A DNA stretch of 64,000 nt, taken from contig DATCMA010000062.1 in NCBI GenBank assembly GCA_036563645.1, forward strand, positions 1 through 64,000, written 5' to 3'. The translations under genes and the position numbers were made by a program. Shown one piece after another: positions 6,888 through 15,222 of the stretch. This DNA comes from DATCMA01 sp036563645. Lineage in GTDB: Bacteria > Actinomycetota > Actinomycetes > Mycobacteriales > Micromonosporaceae. The notes below the pieces were generated by a model. The model saw only the letters and a program-made list of their open reading frames with translations. It searched no databases and was not told where the DNA came from. Positions within the stretch are counted from its first letter, which is position 1, and every line of letters starts with the position of its first letter.

Positions 6888-9038
6888 ATGCAGACGCTGC
6901 TGATCGACAACTACGACTCGTTCACGTACAACCTCTACGCGCTGCTCGCCGAGGTCACCGGGCGGCCGCCGGTGGTCGTGCGCCATGACGCGGACTGGTC
7001 AGCGGTGCCGGTCGCGGACTGCGACGCCATCGTGATTTCCCCGGGGCCGGGGCGCCCGGACTGTCACCGGGACGTGGGGATCAGCGCGTCGGCCCTGACG
7101 TGTGGGCTGCCGGTGCTCGGGGTGTGCCTCGGCCACCAGTTGATCTGTCATGCCTTCGGCGGCACGGTGACCCGCGCTCCCGAGCCGGTGCACGGGCGGG
7201 TGTATCCGGTGCACCACACCGGGGTCGACCTCTTCCGCGGCCTGCCGTCGCCGTTCCCCGCGGTTCGCTACCACTCGCTGGCCGCCACCGCGCTGCCCGA
7301 GGCGCTTGAGGCGATCGCGTGGACCGCTGACGGGACCGTGATGGGGGTCCGCCACCGCAGCTTGCCCATGTGGGGGGTCCAGTTCCATCCGGAGTCGATC
7401 GGCAGCGCCTACGGCCGAGAGCTCCTGGAGAACTTCTGTGCGTTGGCCCGAGCGCGTCGCCCTCGCCCGGTCGCCCGCCGCGGACCGGTCGCGCGGACGC
7501 CCGGGGGATCCGAGACCCAAGGGGCGGCACAGCCGCCCCCGGCGACGCCCAGCCGCGTCCAGCTGGAGGTGCGCCGACTGCCATTCCTGCCGGACGCGGA
7601 GCACGTCTACCGCGCGCTGCCCGCCGACGCCCGCGCCCGCTTCTGGCTCGACAGCAGCGCCGTCATCGAGGAGATCTCCCGCTTCTCCTTCCTCGGGGTG
7701 GCCACCGGACCGCACGCCGAGTACGTCACCTACCGCGTCGACCAGCGGCGGGTGACGGTGTGCCGGTCGGACGGTACGGAGGAGGAGGTCCCGGGGGACA
7801 TCTTCAGTTACCTCGACGAGCAGCTGCGTCGACGGGCGGTGCCCGTGCCGCCTGAGGTGCCGTTCGACTTCAACCTCGGGTACGTCGGCTACCTCGGATA
7901 CGAACTCAAAGCCGAAACGGGAGGGGAGGCGGCGTATCGGGCGTCGACCCCCGATGCGGGGTTCCTCTTCGTCGACCGCATGATCGCCCTCGACCACCGG
8001 GAGCGCTGCTGCTATCTGCTGGCCTTCTGCGATGAGACGTCCCGCCCCGCGGCGCGCGCGTGGTTGGCGGAGACGGCACGCAGACTCCAGGCGCTGCCCC
8101 AGGCGGAGGAGACCAGCGACGGCGACACTGATTGGTCGCTTGTGGATATGGCTGATCCCCGTGTCGCGGCGATCCTGCGTCCACGGCACGACAAGGGGGC
8201 GTACCTCAAGCGGATCGACGAGTGCCTTGAGGAGATTCGGCGCGGCGAGTCGTACGAGGTGTGCCTGACCAACATGGTCAGCGTCGATGCTCCGGTCGAC
8301 CCGCTGCGCGTCTATCGCGCGCTGCGCCGGATCAGCCCGGTGCCGTACGCGGCGATGCTGGAATTCCCCGACGTGACGGTGCTCAGCGCGTCCCCGGAGC
8401 GATTCCTCAGGGTCGGGGTGGACCGAATCGTCGAATCCAAGCCCATCAAGGGGACACGTCCGCGTGGTCGAACCTCCCGGGAGGACGAGGCGCTGCGGCG
8501 AGAGTTGCGGGACGCCGATAAGGACCGAGCCGAAAATTTGATGATTGTCGACCTCGTGCGCAATGACCTCAACCGAGTCTGCGAGGTCGGCTCGGTGCAC
8601 GTGCCGCATTTGTTCAGTGTGGAGACATATCCGACGGTGCACCAGCTCGTGTCCACGATACGGGGCCAGTTGCGCCCCGAGGAGTCGGCGGTGACCTGCG
8701 CGCGGGCGCTGTTCCCCGGTGGCTCAATGACCGGTGCCCCGAAAATTCGCACGATGGATATCATCGACCGGCTGGAGGACGGGCCACGCGGGGTTTACTC
8801 CGGCGCCCTGGGGTGGTTTGCGGTGAGCGGAGCGGCCGACCTCAGTGTCGTCATCCGTACCCTTGTGGTCGCCGATGGCCATGCCAGCTTCGGGGTAGGG
8901 GGCGCGGTCGTCGCGCTGTCCAATCCCGAGCAGGAGTTTCAGGAGACTGTGGTCAAGTCGCGGGCGATGGTCAGCGCCGTTTTGGCGGCCACACACTCAG
9001 CTGATCGTCGGTCCAAATATGAATTAGAAAATCGCTAG
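6888..9038 (+). CDS. pabAB: Aminodeoxychorismate synthase, fused glutaminase and synthase
   Basis: 716 residues joining both subunits of 4-amino-4-deoxychorismate synthase, which converts chorismate and glutamine toward p-aminobenzoate. Residues 1-190 are a class I glutamine amidotransferase: DNYDSFTYNL at the start, nucleophile Cys80 in GVCLGHQ, and the His/Glu of QFHPES. After an Ala/Pro linker of about 40 residues comes the PabB part, with FNLGYVGYLGYELK, SPERFLRV, ESKPIKGTRPRG, the DLVRNDL block, FPGGSMTGAPK and a C-terminal chorismate-binding core. The PIKGT motif favours PabB over TrpE. ATG at 6888 has GGGAAGAGGA upstream. PABA feeds folate, and in actinomycetes such fusions also supply antibiotic starters; no such cluster is visible here, so folate supply is the default reading. 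Confidence 0.93.
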   Translation: MQTLLIDNYDSFTYNLYALLAEVTGRPPVVVRHDADWSAVPVADCDAIVISPGPGRPDCHRDVGISASALTCGLPVLGVCLGHQLICHAFGGTVTRAPEPVHGRVYPVHHTGVDLFRGLPSPFPAVRYHSLAATALPEALEAIAWTADGTVMGVRHRSLPMWGVQFHPESIGSAYGRELLENFCALARARRPRPVARRGPVARTPGGSETQGAAQPPPATPSRVQLEVRRLPFLPDAEHVYRALPADARARFWLDSSAVIEEISRFSFLGVATGPHAEYVTYRVDQRRVTVCRSDGTEEEVPGDIFSYLDEQLRRRAVPVPPEVPFDFNLGYVGYLGYELKAETGGEAAYRASTPDAGFLFVDRMIALDHRERCCYLLAFCDETSRPAARAWLAETARRLQALPQAEETSDGDTDWSLVDMADPRVAAILRPRHDKGAYLKRIDECLEEIRRGESYEVCLTNMVSVDAPVDPLRVYRALRRISPVPYAAMLEFPDVTVLSASPERFLRVGVDRIVESKPIKGTRPRGRTSREDEALRRELRDADKDRAENLMIVDLVRNDLNRVCEVGSVHVPHLFSVETYPTVHQLVSTIRGQLRPEESAVTCARALFPGGSMTGAPKIRTMDIIDRLEDGPRGVYSGALGWFAVSGAADLSVVIRTLVVADGHASFGVGGAVVALSNPEQEFQETVVKSRAMVSAVLAATHSADRRSKYELENR

Positions 9039-9209
9039 CATTCGGTCGTCGCCGCCCCATCGGTCACCGGCTGGACCGCCGGACTCCACGCGTACGGCCA
9101 GAGAGAGCGACACGATGACCGCAATCCCGCCACCGCCGCCCATGTCCGTCACCGGGCACACGCGTGGTCCCCACGTGCCGCAGGACCGCGTGACACCGCG
9201 GCGCAGACG

Positions 9210-9848
9210 GTGACCGCCGACCTGTCCATGGCCGTACGGGCGGCACAAGCCGGCGACGAGGAAGCGTTCCGACTGCTCTACCGTTCAGTCCAACCTGGAC
9301 TCTTGCGATACCTCACCGCCTTGGTCGGTCCAGACGCCGAGGACGTCGCCTCTGAGACCTGGCTGCACATCGCCCGTGACCTGCGGTCGTTCCGCGGTGG
9401 TGATTTCCGCGCGTGGGCGGTCACCATCGCCCGCAACCGCGCGCTCGATCACATGCGGCGCCACCGCCGTCGGCCGAGTCTCTCGGTGCCGGTGCACGCT
9501 CTCGTGGACCTCGTCTCCACCGAGGACGTCACCGAGCGCGTCGACGAGCACTTGAGCAGCGACGTGGCGGTCGCGCTGATCGCCACACTCCCCAGAAAGG
9601 AAGCCGAAGCCGTACTCTTGCGGGCCGTCGTGGGACTGGATGCGGAGAGCGCGGCGCGGGTGCTGGGCCGCCGTCCCGGCGCGGTCCGCACCGCGGCGCA
9701 CCGCGGCTTGCGGCGCCTCGCGCGCCTGCTGCGGCAGGGCGGCGTGGGCGTCGAGATGGCGCCCGATTCGCCCGAGCCATCCGAGCGACGGACGGTGGGG
9801 ACGCCGCAGCGGCGCGAGTGTCGTGTGGAGCGGGAGGGGCCGTGGTGA
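9210..9848 (+). CDS. ECF-type RNA polymerase sigma factor
   Basis: 212 residues. Region 2 is clear: DEEAFRLLYR, then DAEDVASETW and the FRAWAVTIARNRALDHMRR block that contacts the -10 element. Region 4 follows a linker: LPRKEAEAVLLRAVVGLDAE and a helix-turn-helix ending RRPGAVRTAAHRGLRRLARLL. A 40-residue Pro/Glu/Arg tail follows region 4. The start is GTG at 9210; ATG at 9228 is in frame and equally plausible, as neither has a strong ribosome site. Its stop overlaps the start of the next gene by 7 nt, so the two are translationally coupled, the usual arrangement of an ECF sigma and its membrane partner. Confidence 0.9.
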   Translation: MTADLSMAVRAAQAGDEEAFRLLYRSVQPGLLRYLTALVGPDAEDVASETWLHIARDLRSFRGGDFRAWAVTIARNRALDHMRRHRRRPSLSVPVHALVDLVSTEDVTERVDEHLSSDVAVALIATLPRKEAEAVLLRAVVGLDAESAARVLGRRPGAVRTAAHRGLRRLARLLRQGGVGVEMAPDSPEPSERRTVGTPQRRECRVEREGPW

Positions 9849-10666
9849 GGTTCACCCGACGGGAGCCGGACCGCGCCGACGCTGAGCGACTGCTGAGCTC
9901 GCCCGCGGCGTCCGCTGATTCGCACGATCCCCTGGCGCGGCTGCTCGCCGCCGCAGCGGCCCCGCCCCAGCCGCACGAGCTCGCGGGGGAGGAAGCGGCG
10001 GTGGAGGCGTTCCGCCGCGCCCAGCACGCCCCATCCCCCGCGCGGCCCGTCGCCCCGTCCCGGGGGCGACCGCTCGCCGTCGCTACGCTCGCCGTTGCCG
10101 CGGTCGCGCTCACCGCGACCGCGGGCATCGCGGTGGCCGCCGGCCGCCTCGGCGACGGCCGGCCGGCCCCGTCGAGCCCGGCCACGTCAGCGGCGACGAC
10201 CGCGCCGGCGGTCCCTCCCGCCGCGCCCGCCACCCCGACCGGTCCGCTGGTCGGCGATCCGGCGGAGACTGCGCCGACGTCGGAGGAGGTGGCGGAGTTG
10301 TGCCACGCCTACCTCACCGCCGAGCGCTCTGACGGTCCGCGCGAGGGGGCGGCGTTCCACAGACTCATTGAGCTCGCCGGCGGCGAGGACGACGTCGGCC
10401 GGTACTGCGCGCGGGCGCTGGCCACGCCGACGGGGCGGCCGTCGCCTCGGGGACTGTCGACGTCAGCCGAGGCAGGAGGTGATTCCTCGAACCGTGGGCC
10501 CCGCGGGCGAGGCGTCACCCCGCCGGGCCACGGCGGCACCCCGCCAGGGTTGGGGGGCACCCCGCCGGGGAAGGGCGGCACTCCACCGGGGCTCGGTGGC
10601 ACCCCGCCAGGTCACGGCGGTGACGTGCCAGGGCGTGGGCGCGGCATCGGCGGACGCCCGTCGTGA
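9842..10666 (+). CDS. Putative membrane anti-sigma partner with Gly/Pro repeat tail
   Basis: About 274 residues. A cytoplasmic N-terminal part of roughly 75 residues is followed by one helix (LAVATLAVAAVALTATAGIAVAA), then an outside Ala/Pro/Thr linker, a small helical section (CHAYLTAERS...CARALATP with two Cys), and a C-terminal tail built from six 7-residue units of the GTPPGxG type. I see no zinc-binding ZAS motif, so the anti-sigma role rests on position: it overlaps the sigma gene by 7 nt. Tandem GTG codons at 9842 and 9845 are both possible starts. The tail is likely outside the membrane and disordered. A surface-sensing role is possible but unproven. Confidence 0.75.
   Translation: MVRFTRREPDRADAERLLSSPAASADSHDPLARLLAAAAAPPQPHELAGEEAAVEAFRRAQHAPSPARPVAPSRGRPLAVATLAVAAVALTATAGIAVAAGRLGDGRPAPSSPATSAATTAPAVPPAAPATPTGPLVGDPAETAPTSEEVAELCHAYLTAERSDGPREGAAFHRLIELAGGEDDVGRYCARALATPTGRPSPRGLSTSAEAGGDSSNRGPRGRGVTPPGHGGTPPGLGGTPPGKGGTPPGLGGTPPGHGGDVPGRGRGIGGRPS
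10511..10636 (+). repeat. Six tandem 21-bp units coding a 7-residue Gly/Pro repeat
   Basis: Six in-frame 21-bp units starting at 10511, 10532, 10553, 10574, 10595 and 10616 encode GVTPPGH, GGTPPGL, GGTPPGK, GGTPPGL, GGTPPGH and GDVPGR-type heptads. Codon third positions differ between units, so the protein pattern is older than the exact DNA repeat and is probably under selection. Confidence 0.9.
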
Positions 10667-10681
10667 GCGCCCGCCGATGCC
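10643..10681. terminator. Hairpin terminator overlapping the anti-sigma gene stop
   Basis: GGCATCGGCGG at 10643-10653 pairs perfectly with CCGCCGATGCC at 10671-10681, an 11-bp stem around a 17-nt loop that contains the stop codon at 10664-10666. It lies between convergent genes and could act in both directions. No U-tract follows, which is common in high-GC actinomycetes. Confidence 0.7.
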
Positions 10682-10703
10682 AGTCGTCAGGGCGTGATGC
10701 GGG

Positions 10704-11402
10704 TCAGTGGGCGTAGCCGCGGCCTGCCATCCAGGTCGCCATGTCGATGGTGCTGATCCAGTAGGTGTGGGGGCCGACTCCTGAGGGGTCGGCTACCTGC
10801 ACCTGACGGCCCTCGTCGGCGTAACCGACGATCGTGACGTAGTGCCCACCGGGGTAATCCCGCCAATAGCCCGAGTTGTCCGTCGCGCCACCCACGATGT
10901 TCGCGACGATCACCCGGCCCGCGGTGAGAGACCGCACCACGTCGGCCTGCAGCCGGTCCATCTCCGCGGGCGTCGCGGTCGGGCCGGGGATCTCCCGCAC
11001 CTGGTAGGTGTCGCGGCCGACGACGTCGTTGAGCACCCGGGCGATGTCGTGGCTGGAGTCCGTGCCGTTGACGGTCGTGCCGAGCCGTCGCGCCAGGTCG
11101 TCCTGGTCCAGGGTGTAACCCTGCGCGGAGAGGGCAATACGCGTCGAGGCGGGTCCGCAGTAGTAGAAGTTCGGCTGGTATTCGAAGTCGTAGCGCAGGG
11201 TCAGCTCCGCCGGCGGGCGAGACGCCACGGCGCTGGCGACGGCGACGATTGTCGGGCGCTCGACCCGCGTCATCGGCGCGTCGGGGAGCAGGCCCCCGAG
11301 GGTGCCGCCAATGGCGAGCAACGCGACCGAGGCGAGCGACGCCGAATCGAGCCGGACATGCGCCAGCCGAGTGACGAATGCGCGTGCGAATGGAAATTCC
11401 AC
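10704..11402 (-). CDS. Secreted C39-like papain-fold peptidase under riboswitch control
   Basis: 232 residues from GTG 11402. A basic start and a hydrophobic stretch near residues 23-40 suggest a signal or anchor. The catalytic triad of the C39_2 family is visible: Cys82 in FYYCGPAS, His187 in GGHYVTIVGY and Asp205 in VADPSG. Such proteins are extracellular or cell-wall cysteine peptidases or related hydrolases. GTG 11402 was chosen over ATG 11444 because GGAG lies 8 nt upstream; ATG has no ribosome site. The transcript leader is over 250 nt long and holds a cyclic-di-AMP riboswitch (11659-11770). In actinomycetes that class usually precedes wall hydrolases and resuscitation factors, which suits a wall-related job here. 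Confidence 0.85.
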   Translation of the reverse strand: MEFPFARAFVTRLAHVRLDSASLASVALLAIGGTLGGLLPDAPMTRVERPTIVAVASAVASRPPAELTLRYDFEYQPNFYYCGPASTRIALSAQGYTLDQDDLARRLGTTVNGTDSSHDIARVLNDVVGRDTYQVREIPGPTATPAEMDRLQADVVRSLTAGRVIVANIVGGATDNSGYWRDYPGGHYVTIVGYADEGRQVQVADPSGVGPHTYWISTIDMATWMAGRGYAH

Positions 11403-11499
11403 AGTGAAAACTCCAGTGCCGTGTCGACGCTGCGTAGGCGTCATCGGTCATGGCCAGGTCATCCGGCGCACGCGGGCCGCGGACGACGCGGCGATGCGG

Positions 11500-11536
11500 C
11501 ACGAGGCCATGGGGAAACCCACGAGGCCATGGGGAA
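11500..11536. repeat. 17-bp direct repeat, 20-bp spacing, in the peptidase leader
   Basis: CACGAGGCCATGGGGAA occurs at 11500-11516 and again at 11520-11536 with no mismatch. The unit contains the CCATGG palindrome. It lies between the riboswitch and the peptidase start, so it would be transcribed as part of the leader. Confidence 0.8.
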
Positions 11537-11658
11537 TGAACCGCGGCGCCGGTGACAGTGCGAATTGACGTCAGTGGACACCGGTGAGGTGAGGACGAGA
11601 CCGGTGTGACCCGTCGCGATTAGGTCGGGGTGGCCACGAGTCGGCGCTGCACGACATG

Positions 11659-11770
11659 TCTCCTTTCCACAACCGCTGACCGGGTTAGCTGACGGGTTCG
11701 GGCGGGAAAGGCGCCCTACCGCGGGACAGCCCGCGGATTCACCCCATGTGAGGTGGGTCCCCGGCTCGTG
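11659..11770 (-). promoter_or_regulatory. Cyclic-di-AMP riboswitch (ydaO/yuaA class)
   Basis: On the minus strand the conserved core reads CCGAACCCGTCAGCTAACCC (11681-11700), followed by GGTCAGCGG and GGAAAGGAGA (11659-11668). Upstream come GGGGTGAATCCGCGG and the hairpin CCGCGGGCTGTCCCGCGG, then GCGCCTTTCCCGCC. These blocks, in this order, match my memory of actinobacterial ydaO leaders. The class binds cyclic-di-AMP and generally turns genes off when it is abundant. The first gene downstream is the C39-like peptidase at 11402, about 257 nt away. The exact 5' edge of the aptamer is uncertain. Confidence 0.88.
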
Positions 11771-12110
11771 TGCACGATTAAGCGGGTCCGATCCGGTGAG
11801 GACTCATCGGGCCGGACAGAGATCGACCGTACTGGCCACTCCGGGCCGCGCAAACTGTTCGGCGGCCATTGCGATGTATCGCACGCGCATCCGCCCCCAG
11901 AGGGCCTCATCGGCGTCGCCGCGCCCACGAACAGGGCGAATGGGACGAGGTGTGTGGGGCGTGACCACGTGGCGGCGCGCCGCACCACCCGCGGCGCATC
12001 GGGCAACCCAGGCGTATCAGTGAGGAGAGAGAGGGAGACGGCCTGTCTGTCGCGGGGATGGTCCGCGCGATACGTCGCGGCGGGAGACAGCCCGCCCGCG
12101 CCCTGGCTGA
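11771..12110. other. Intergenic region upstream of the riboswitch
   Basis: Lies between the stop of the siderophore ATPase gene (minus strand, ending at 12111) and the riboswitch. It must contain the promoter that drives the riboswitch leader on the minus strand; TTAATCG near 11774-11780 (minus strand TAATCGTGC) is the most AT-rich piece close by. No gene, repeat or RNA is recognised in the rest. Confidence 0.45.
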
Positions 12111-12989
12111 TCAGGCCGCTGACCTGTTGGCGGCGCCGAGAGCCGTGGCCCTGCGGGACGTGTGGTGCCGACCGGCCACCGGAACAACCAGCGGTGTCCC
12201 GGTCTCGGGGTCGTCGAGCACCCGGCAGCGAATCCCGAACACCCGTTCGACCAACTCCTCGGTCACCACGCTGCGCGGATCCCCCTCGGCCACCACGGCG
12301 CCGTCGCGCATCGCGATGAGGTGGGTGGCGTATCGGGCGGCCTGGTTGAGGTCGTGCAACACCGCCACCAGGGTGCGGCCCTCTTCCGCGTGCAGGCGGG
12401 CACACAATTCAAGAATCTCGATCTGATGGGCGATGTCCAGGTACGTCGTCGGCTCGTCGAGGAGCAGCAGCGGCGTCTGCTGCGCGAGCGCCATCGCGAT
12501 CCACACCCGCTGCCGCTGCCCGCCGGACAGTTCGTCGACGTACGCCTCGGCCAGGTCGGCCACGCCGGTGGCCGCCATCGCCTCCTGGACGACGCGCTCA
12601 TCCTCCTCAGACCATTGCCGCAGCAAGCCCTGGTGGGGGTAGCGTCCCCGCGCGACCAAGTCCGCGACGGTGATCCCGTCGGGCGCGATCGCCGACTGCG
12701 GCAACAGCCCCAGGGTACGGGCGACCGTCCGCGCCGGCAGGCCGTGGATGTCCCGCCCGTCGAGCAGCACAGTGCCGCGGCGGGGCCGCAGCGCACGGGC
12801 GAGTGCCCGCAACAAGGTGGACTTGCCGCAGGCGTTCGGGCCGATGATGACGGTGAACGACCGGTCGGGGATCGACACGGACAGGTCTTGGGCGATGATT
12901 CGCTCCTGGTAGCCCAGCGTGAGCGTGACGCCGCTCAGCCGGCTCGCGGCTCCGGTGGACTCCGTGTCGGTGAGGGGTGCGGTGCTCAC
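12111..12989 (-). CDS. Siderophore ABC transporter, ATP-binding protein (FecE-like)
   Basis: About 292 residues. It is the ATPase of an iron-siderophore importer: Walker A GPNACGKST, signature LSGGQRQRVWIAMALAQQ, Walker B LLLLDEPTTYLD and the switch His in LHDLNQAA. The GTG start at 12989 overlaps the stop of the permease gene (TGTGA), so translation is coupled; ATG at 13025 is an alternative adding 12 residues. It closes the minus-strand operon of two permeases plus ATPase. The C-terminal 40 residues beyond the fold are Arg/Ala-rich. Energy from ATP drives uptake of ferric siderophore bound by the lipoprotein at 15223. Confidence 0.93.
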   Translation of the reverse strand: MSTAPLTDTESTGAASRLSGVTLTLGYQERIIAQDLSVSIPDRSFTVIIGPNACGKSTLLRALARALRPRRGTVLLDGRDIHGLPARTVARTLGLLPQSAIAPDGITVADLVARGRYPHQGLLRQWSEEDERVVQEAMAATGVADLAEAYVDELSGGQRQRVWIAMALAQQTPLLLLDEPTTYLDIAHQIEILELCARLHAEEGRTLVAVLHDLNQAARYATHLIAMRDGAVVAEGDPRSVVTEELVERVFGIRCRVLDDPETGTPLVVPVAGRHHTSRRATALGAANRSAA

Positions 12990-14020
12990 AGGCGGTTCGC
13001 CTTTCGTTCCGTTCGAAGCAGCCACGTCAGGTAGATCCCGCCGAGCAGGCCGGTGACGACGCCGACGGGAAGCAGCCGGTCAGGCACGATGCGCTGGCTG
13101 ACGAAGTCGGCGGCGACGAGCAGAGCCGCGCCGAGACACAGCGACGCCAGCAGGTTGGGGCCTGGTGCGCGCGTCAAGCGCCGGGCGACCTGGGGCGCGA
13201 TGAGCGCGACGAACGAGACGGGTCCGGCGGTCGCCGCCGCGGCCGCGCTGAGCACGACGGCCGAGACGAGGGCCGTCAGGCGGACGAGGTCGCGGCGTAC
13301 GCCGAGCCCACCCGCGAGGTCGTCGCCCATTTCGAGCATGTGCAGCGGGCGAGCGCAGGTGAGGAGGATGACCGGTGCGGTCACGGCGAGCGCGACGGCG
13401 AGCGGGAGGACGTCCTCCCAGCCGCGCCCGTCCACGCTTCCGGTCAGCCACAGCATGGCGCGGGCCGCCTCGATGATGTTGGCTCGGGTGATCAGGTAAC
13501 CGTTGACGCCGGTGAGGAGTGCGGCGACGCCGATACCGACCAGCACCAGGCGGTAGCCGTGGAGCCCGTGTCGCCAGGCGAGCACGTAGATCAGCGCCCC
13601 AGTGGCCAGCCCACCGATGACCGCGCCGCTGGCGACCGCCGCGGTCTCCGCGCCGACCAGCACGATCATGGTGAGCGCGCCAGTGGCGGCGCCTTGGGTG
13701 ACGCCGAGCAGATCCGGGCTCGCGAGGGGGTTGCGGATCAAGGACTGGAACACCGCGCCGGCGAGGGCGAGCGCGGCGCCGACCAGTAGGGCGGCGGCGA
13801 CCCGGGGCAGCCGGAGTTCGCGCACGATGAAGACGTCGGTCGCCGGCGCGGTGCCGGTGAGCGCGCGGATGACCTCGCCGGGGGTCATCGGGTAGTCGCC
13901 GGTGCCGATGCTCGCTCCGGCGACGGTGACCGCGACGATCACACACGCGACCCCGACCGCCACCGCCCGGGGACGCAGCCGCAGCGACCAGGGGCCGCGG
14001 CGCAGGACAACCGATCTCAT
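12986..14020 (-). CDS. Siderophore ABC transporter permease (FecCD family, second subunit)
   Basis: 344 residues of a BtuC/FecCD-type permease with about ten membrane helices. Family landmarks include RELRLPRVAAALLVGAALAL, GAVFQSLIRNPLASPDLLG and GPVSFVALIAPQVARRL. ATG at 14020 overlaps the stop of the upstream permease by 4 nt (ATGA). It forms the channel with the neighbouring subunit. It lies in the minus-strand uptake operon downstream of the shared iron box. Confidence 0.93.
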   Translation of the reverse strand: MRSVVLRRGPWSLRLRPRAVAVGVACVIVAVTVAGASIGTGDYPMTPGEVIRALTGTAPATDVFIVRELRLPRVAAALLVGAALALAGAVFQSLIRNPLASPDLLGVTQGAATGALTMIVLVGAETAAVASGAVIGGLATGALIYVLAWRHGLHGYRLVLVGIGVAALLTGVNGYLITRANIIEAARAMLWLTGSVDGRGWEDVLPLAVALAVTAPVILLTCARPLHMLEMGDDLAGGLGVRRDLVRLTALVSAVVLSAAAAATAGPVSFVALIAPQVARRLTRAPGPNLLASLCLGAALLVAADFVSQRIVPDRLLPVGVVTGLLGGIYLTWLLRTERKANRL

Positions 14021-15099
14021 GTTGTGGCCCACCGCAACCGACGCACCGCCCAGATGAAGAACGCCCCGCCAAGGACCGCCGTGGCCACCCCGACCTGGAT
14101 CTCCGCGGGGCGCGCCGCGACCCGCCCGACGATGTCGGCGCCGAGCAGGGTGATCGGGCCGAGGAGAGCACAGTACGGCAGCGACCACCGCAGGTCCGGA
14201 CCGGTCCATACCCGCGCGAGGTGCGGCACGAGCAACCCGATGAAGGAGATCGGCCCGCAGGCGGCGGTCGCGGCGCCGCAGAGCAGGGTGATCGCGACGA
14301 TGCTCGCGATCCGGATCCGAATCGGGTGGGCTCCGAGGGACCGCGCCGAGTCGTCACCGAGCGCCAGCGCGTTGAGCGGCCGGGCGAGCGCGAGCGCGAG
14401 CACCAAGCCGGCCACGACGAACGCCACGATGGCGGTGACCGTCTGCGGCCGTGCGGCCGCCAGGGAACCCACCGTCCAGAACCGCACCCGATCCAGGGTG
14501 GCGGTGTCGAGAACCTCCACCGCGGTGACGTAGGCGTACATCGCGGCGTTGAGCGCGGCGCCGGCGAGCACGATGCGCACCGGTGTGGCGGCGCGGCCCC
14601 CGCTGACTGTCCACACGAGAGCGGTGACGAGCACCGCACCGACGAAGGCGAACCAGATGTAGCTGCGGGTCGAGGTGACCCCGAACAGCGCGATAGCGGT
14701 CACCACGGCCGCGGCTGCCCCGGAGTTGATGCCGAGCAGCCCGGGGTCGGCGACCGGGTTGCGTGTGACGGATTGCATAAGAGCGCCGGCGACGCCGAGG
14801 GCGGCCCCGACGAGCAGCCCCAGCAGCGTGCGCGGCAGCCGCATCTGCCGAACGATGGCGTACGCCGGGGAATCCTCGTCGACGAGTCCGTGCCAGACCT
14901 CGGTCAGCGGTAGTGACCGCGCGCCGACGGCCAAGCTGAGGACCACCACGGCGAGGAGCAGGCAGCACGCGACGACCAGCCCAACGGCGCGGCCCCGGTT
15001 ACGGCGCGGACGCGAATCAGGCCCGGGAGGCGCCGTCTGCCCGGGAGGATGCGATGCGGGCGCCGGTCGTTCGGCGATCCGCGGTGGGTGCGACGTCAC
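14017..15099 (-). CDS. Siderophore ABC transporter permease (FecCD family, first subunit)
   Basis: 360 residues. A Pro-rich cytoplasmic N terminus of about 38 residues precedes the first helix; then RQMRLPRTLLGLLVGAALGV, GALMQSVTRNPVADPGLLGI and GPISFIGLLVPHLAR mark a FecCD permease. The start is GTG at 15099 with GGAG about 7 nt upstream. This is the first gene of the minus-strand uptake operon and sits 45 bp from the iron box at 15144-15162, so repression by an iron-loaded IdeR/DmdR protein is expected. Confidence 0.92.
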   Translation of the reverse strand: MTSHPPRIAERPAPASHPPGQTAPPGPDSRPRRNRGRAVGLVVACCLLLAVVVLSLAVGARSLPLTEVWHGLVDEDSPAYAIVRQMRLPRTLLGLLVGAALGVAGALMQSVTRNPVADPGLLGINSGAAAAVVTAIALFGVTSTRSYIWFAFVGAVLVTALVWTVSGGRAATPVRIVLAGAALNAAMYAYVTAVEVLDTATLDRVRFWTVGSLAAARPQTVTAIVAFVVAGLVLALALARPLNALALGDDSARSLGAHPIRIRIASIVAITLLCGAATAACGPISFIGLLVPHLARVWTGPDLRWSLPYCALLGPITLLGADIVGRVAARPAEIQVGVATAVLGGAFFIWAVRRLRWATT

Positions 15100-15129
15100 G
15101 GGGAACTCCGGTGGACACGCGGGAACCGC

Positions 15130-15162
15130 TTGACAGTTAGGATTTAGGTAAGGCTAACCTTT
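15130..15162. promoter_or_regulatory. Iron box and promoter between uptake and des operons
   Basis: TTAGGTAAGGCTAACCTTT at 15144-15162 matches 16 of 19 positions of the IdeR/DmdR iron-box consensus as I recall it. On the plus strand TTGACA at 15130-15135 is followed after 17 nt by GCTAAC, so the -10 would lie inside the box. The box is 45 bp from the minus-strand permease start and 61 bp from the plus-strand binding-protein start, so one site can serve both directions. Confidence 0.88.
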
Positions 15163-15222
15163 CTGGGCCGTAACCGCGCAAGTACCTCGGAAATCCACCT
15201 CACATGTGACGGAGGCATCACC

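Noticed and set aside
6999..8642. 547-codon minus-strand frame opposite pabAB
   Set aside because: Antisense of a well-supported gene; His/Arg-rich product typical of GC-rich reverse frames.
12162..13034. Plus-strand frame opposite the siderophore ATPase
   Set aside because: Antisense shadow; the minus-strand protein has full ABC motifs.
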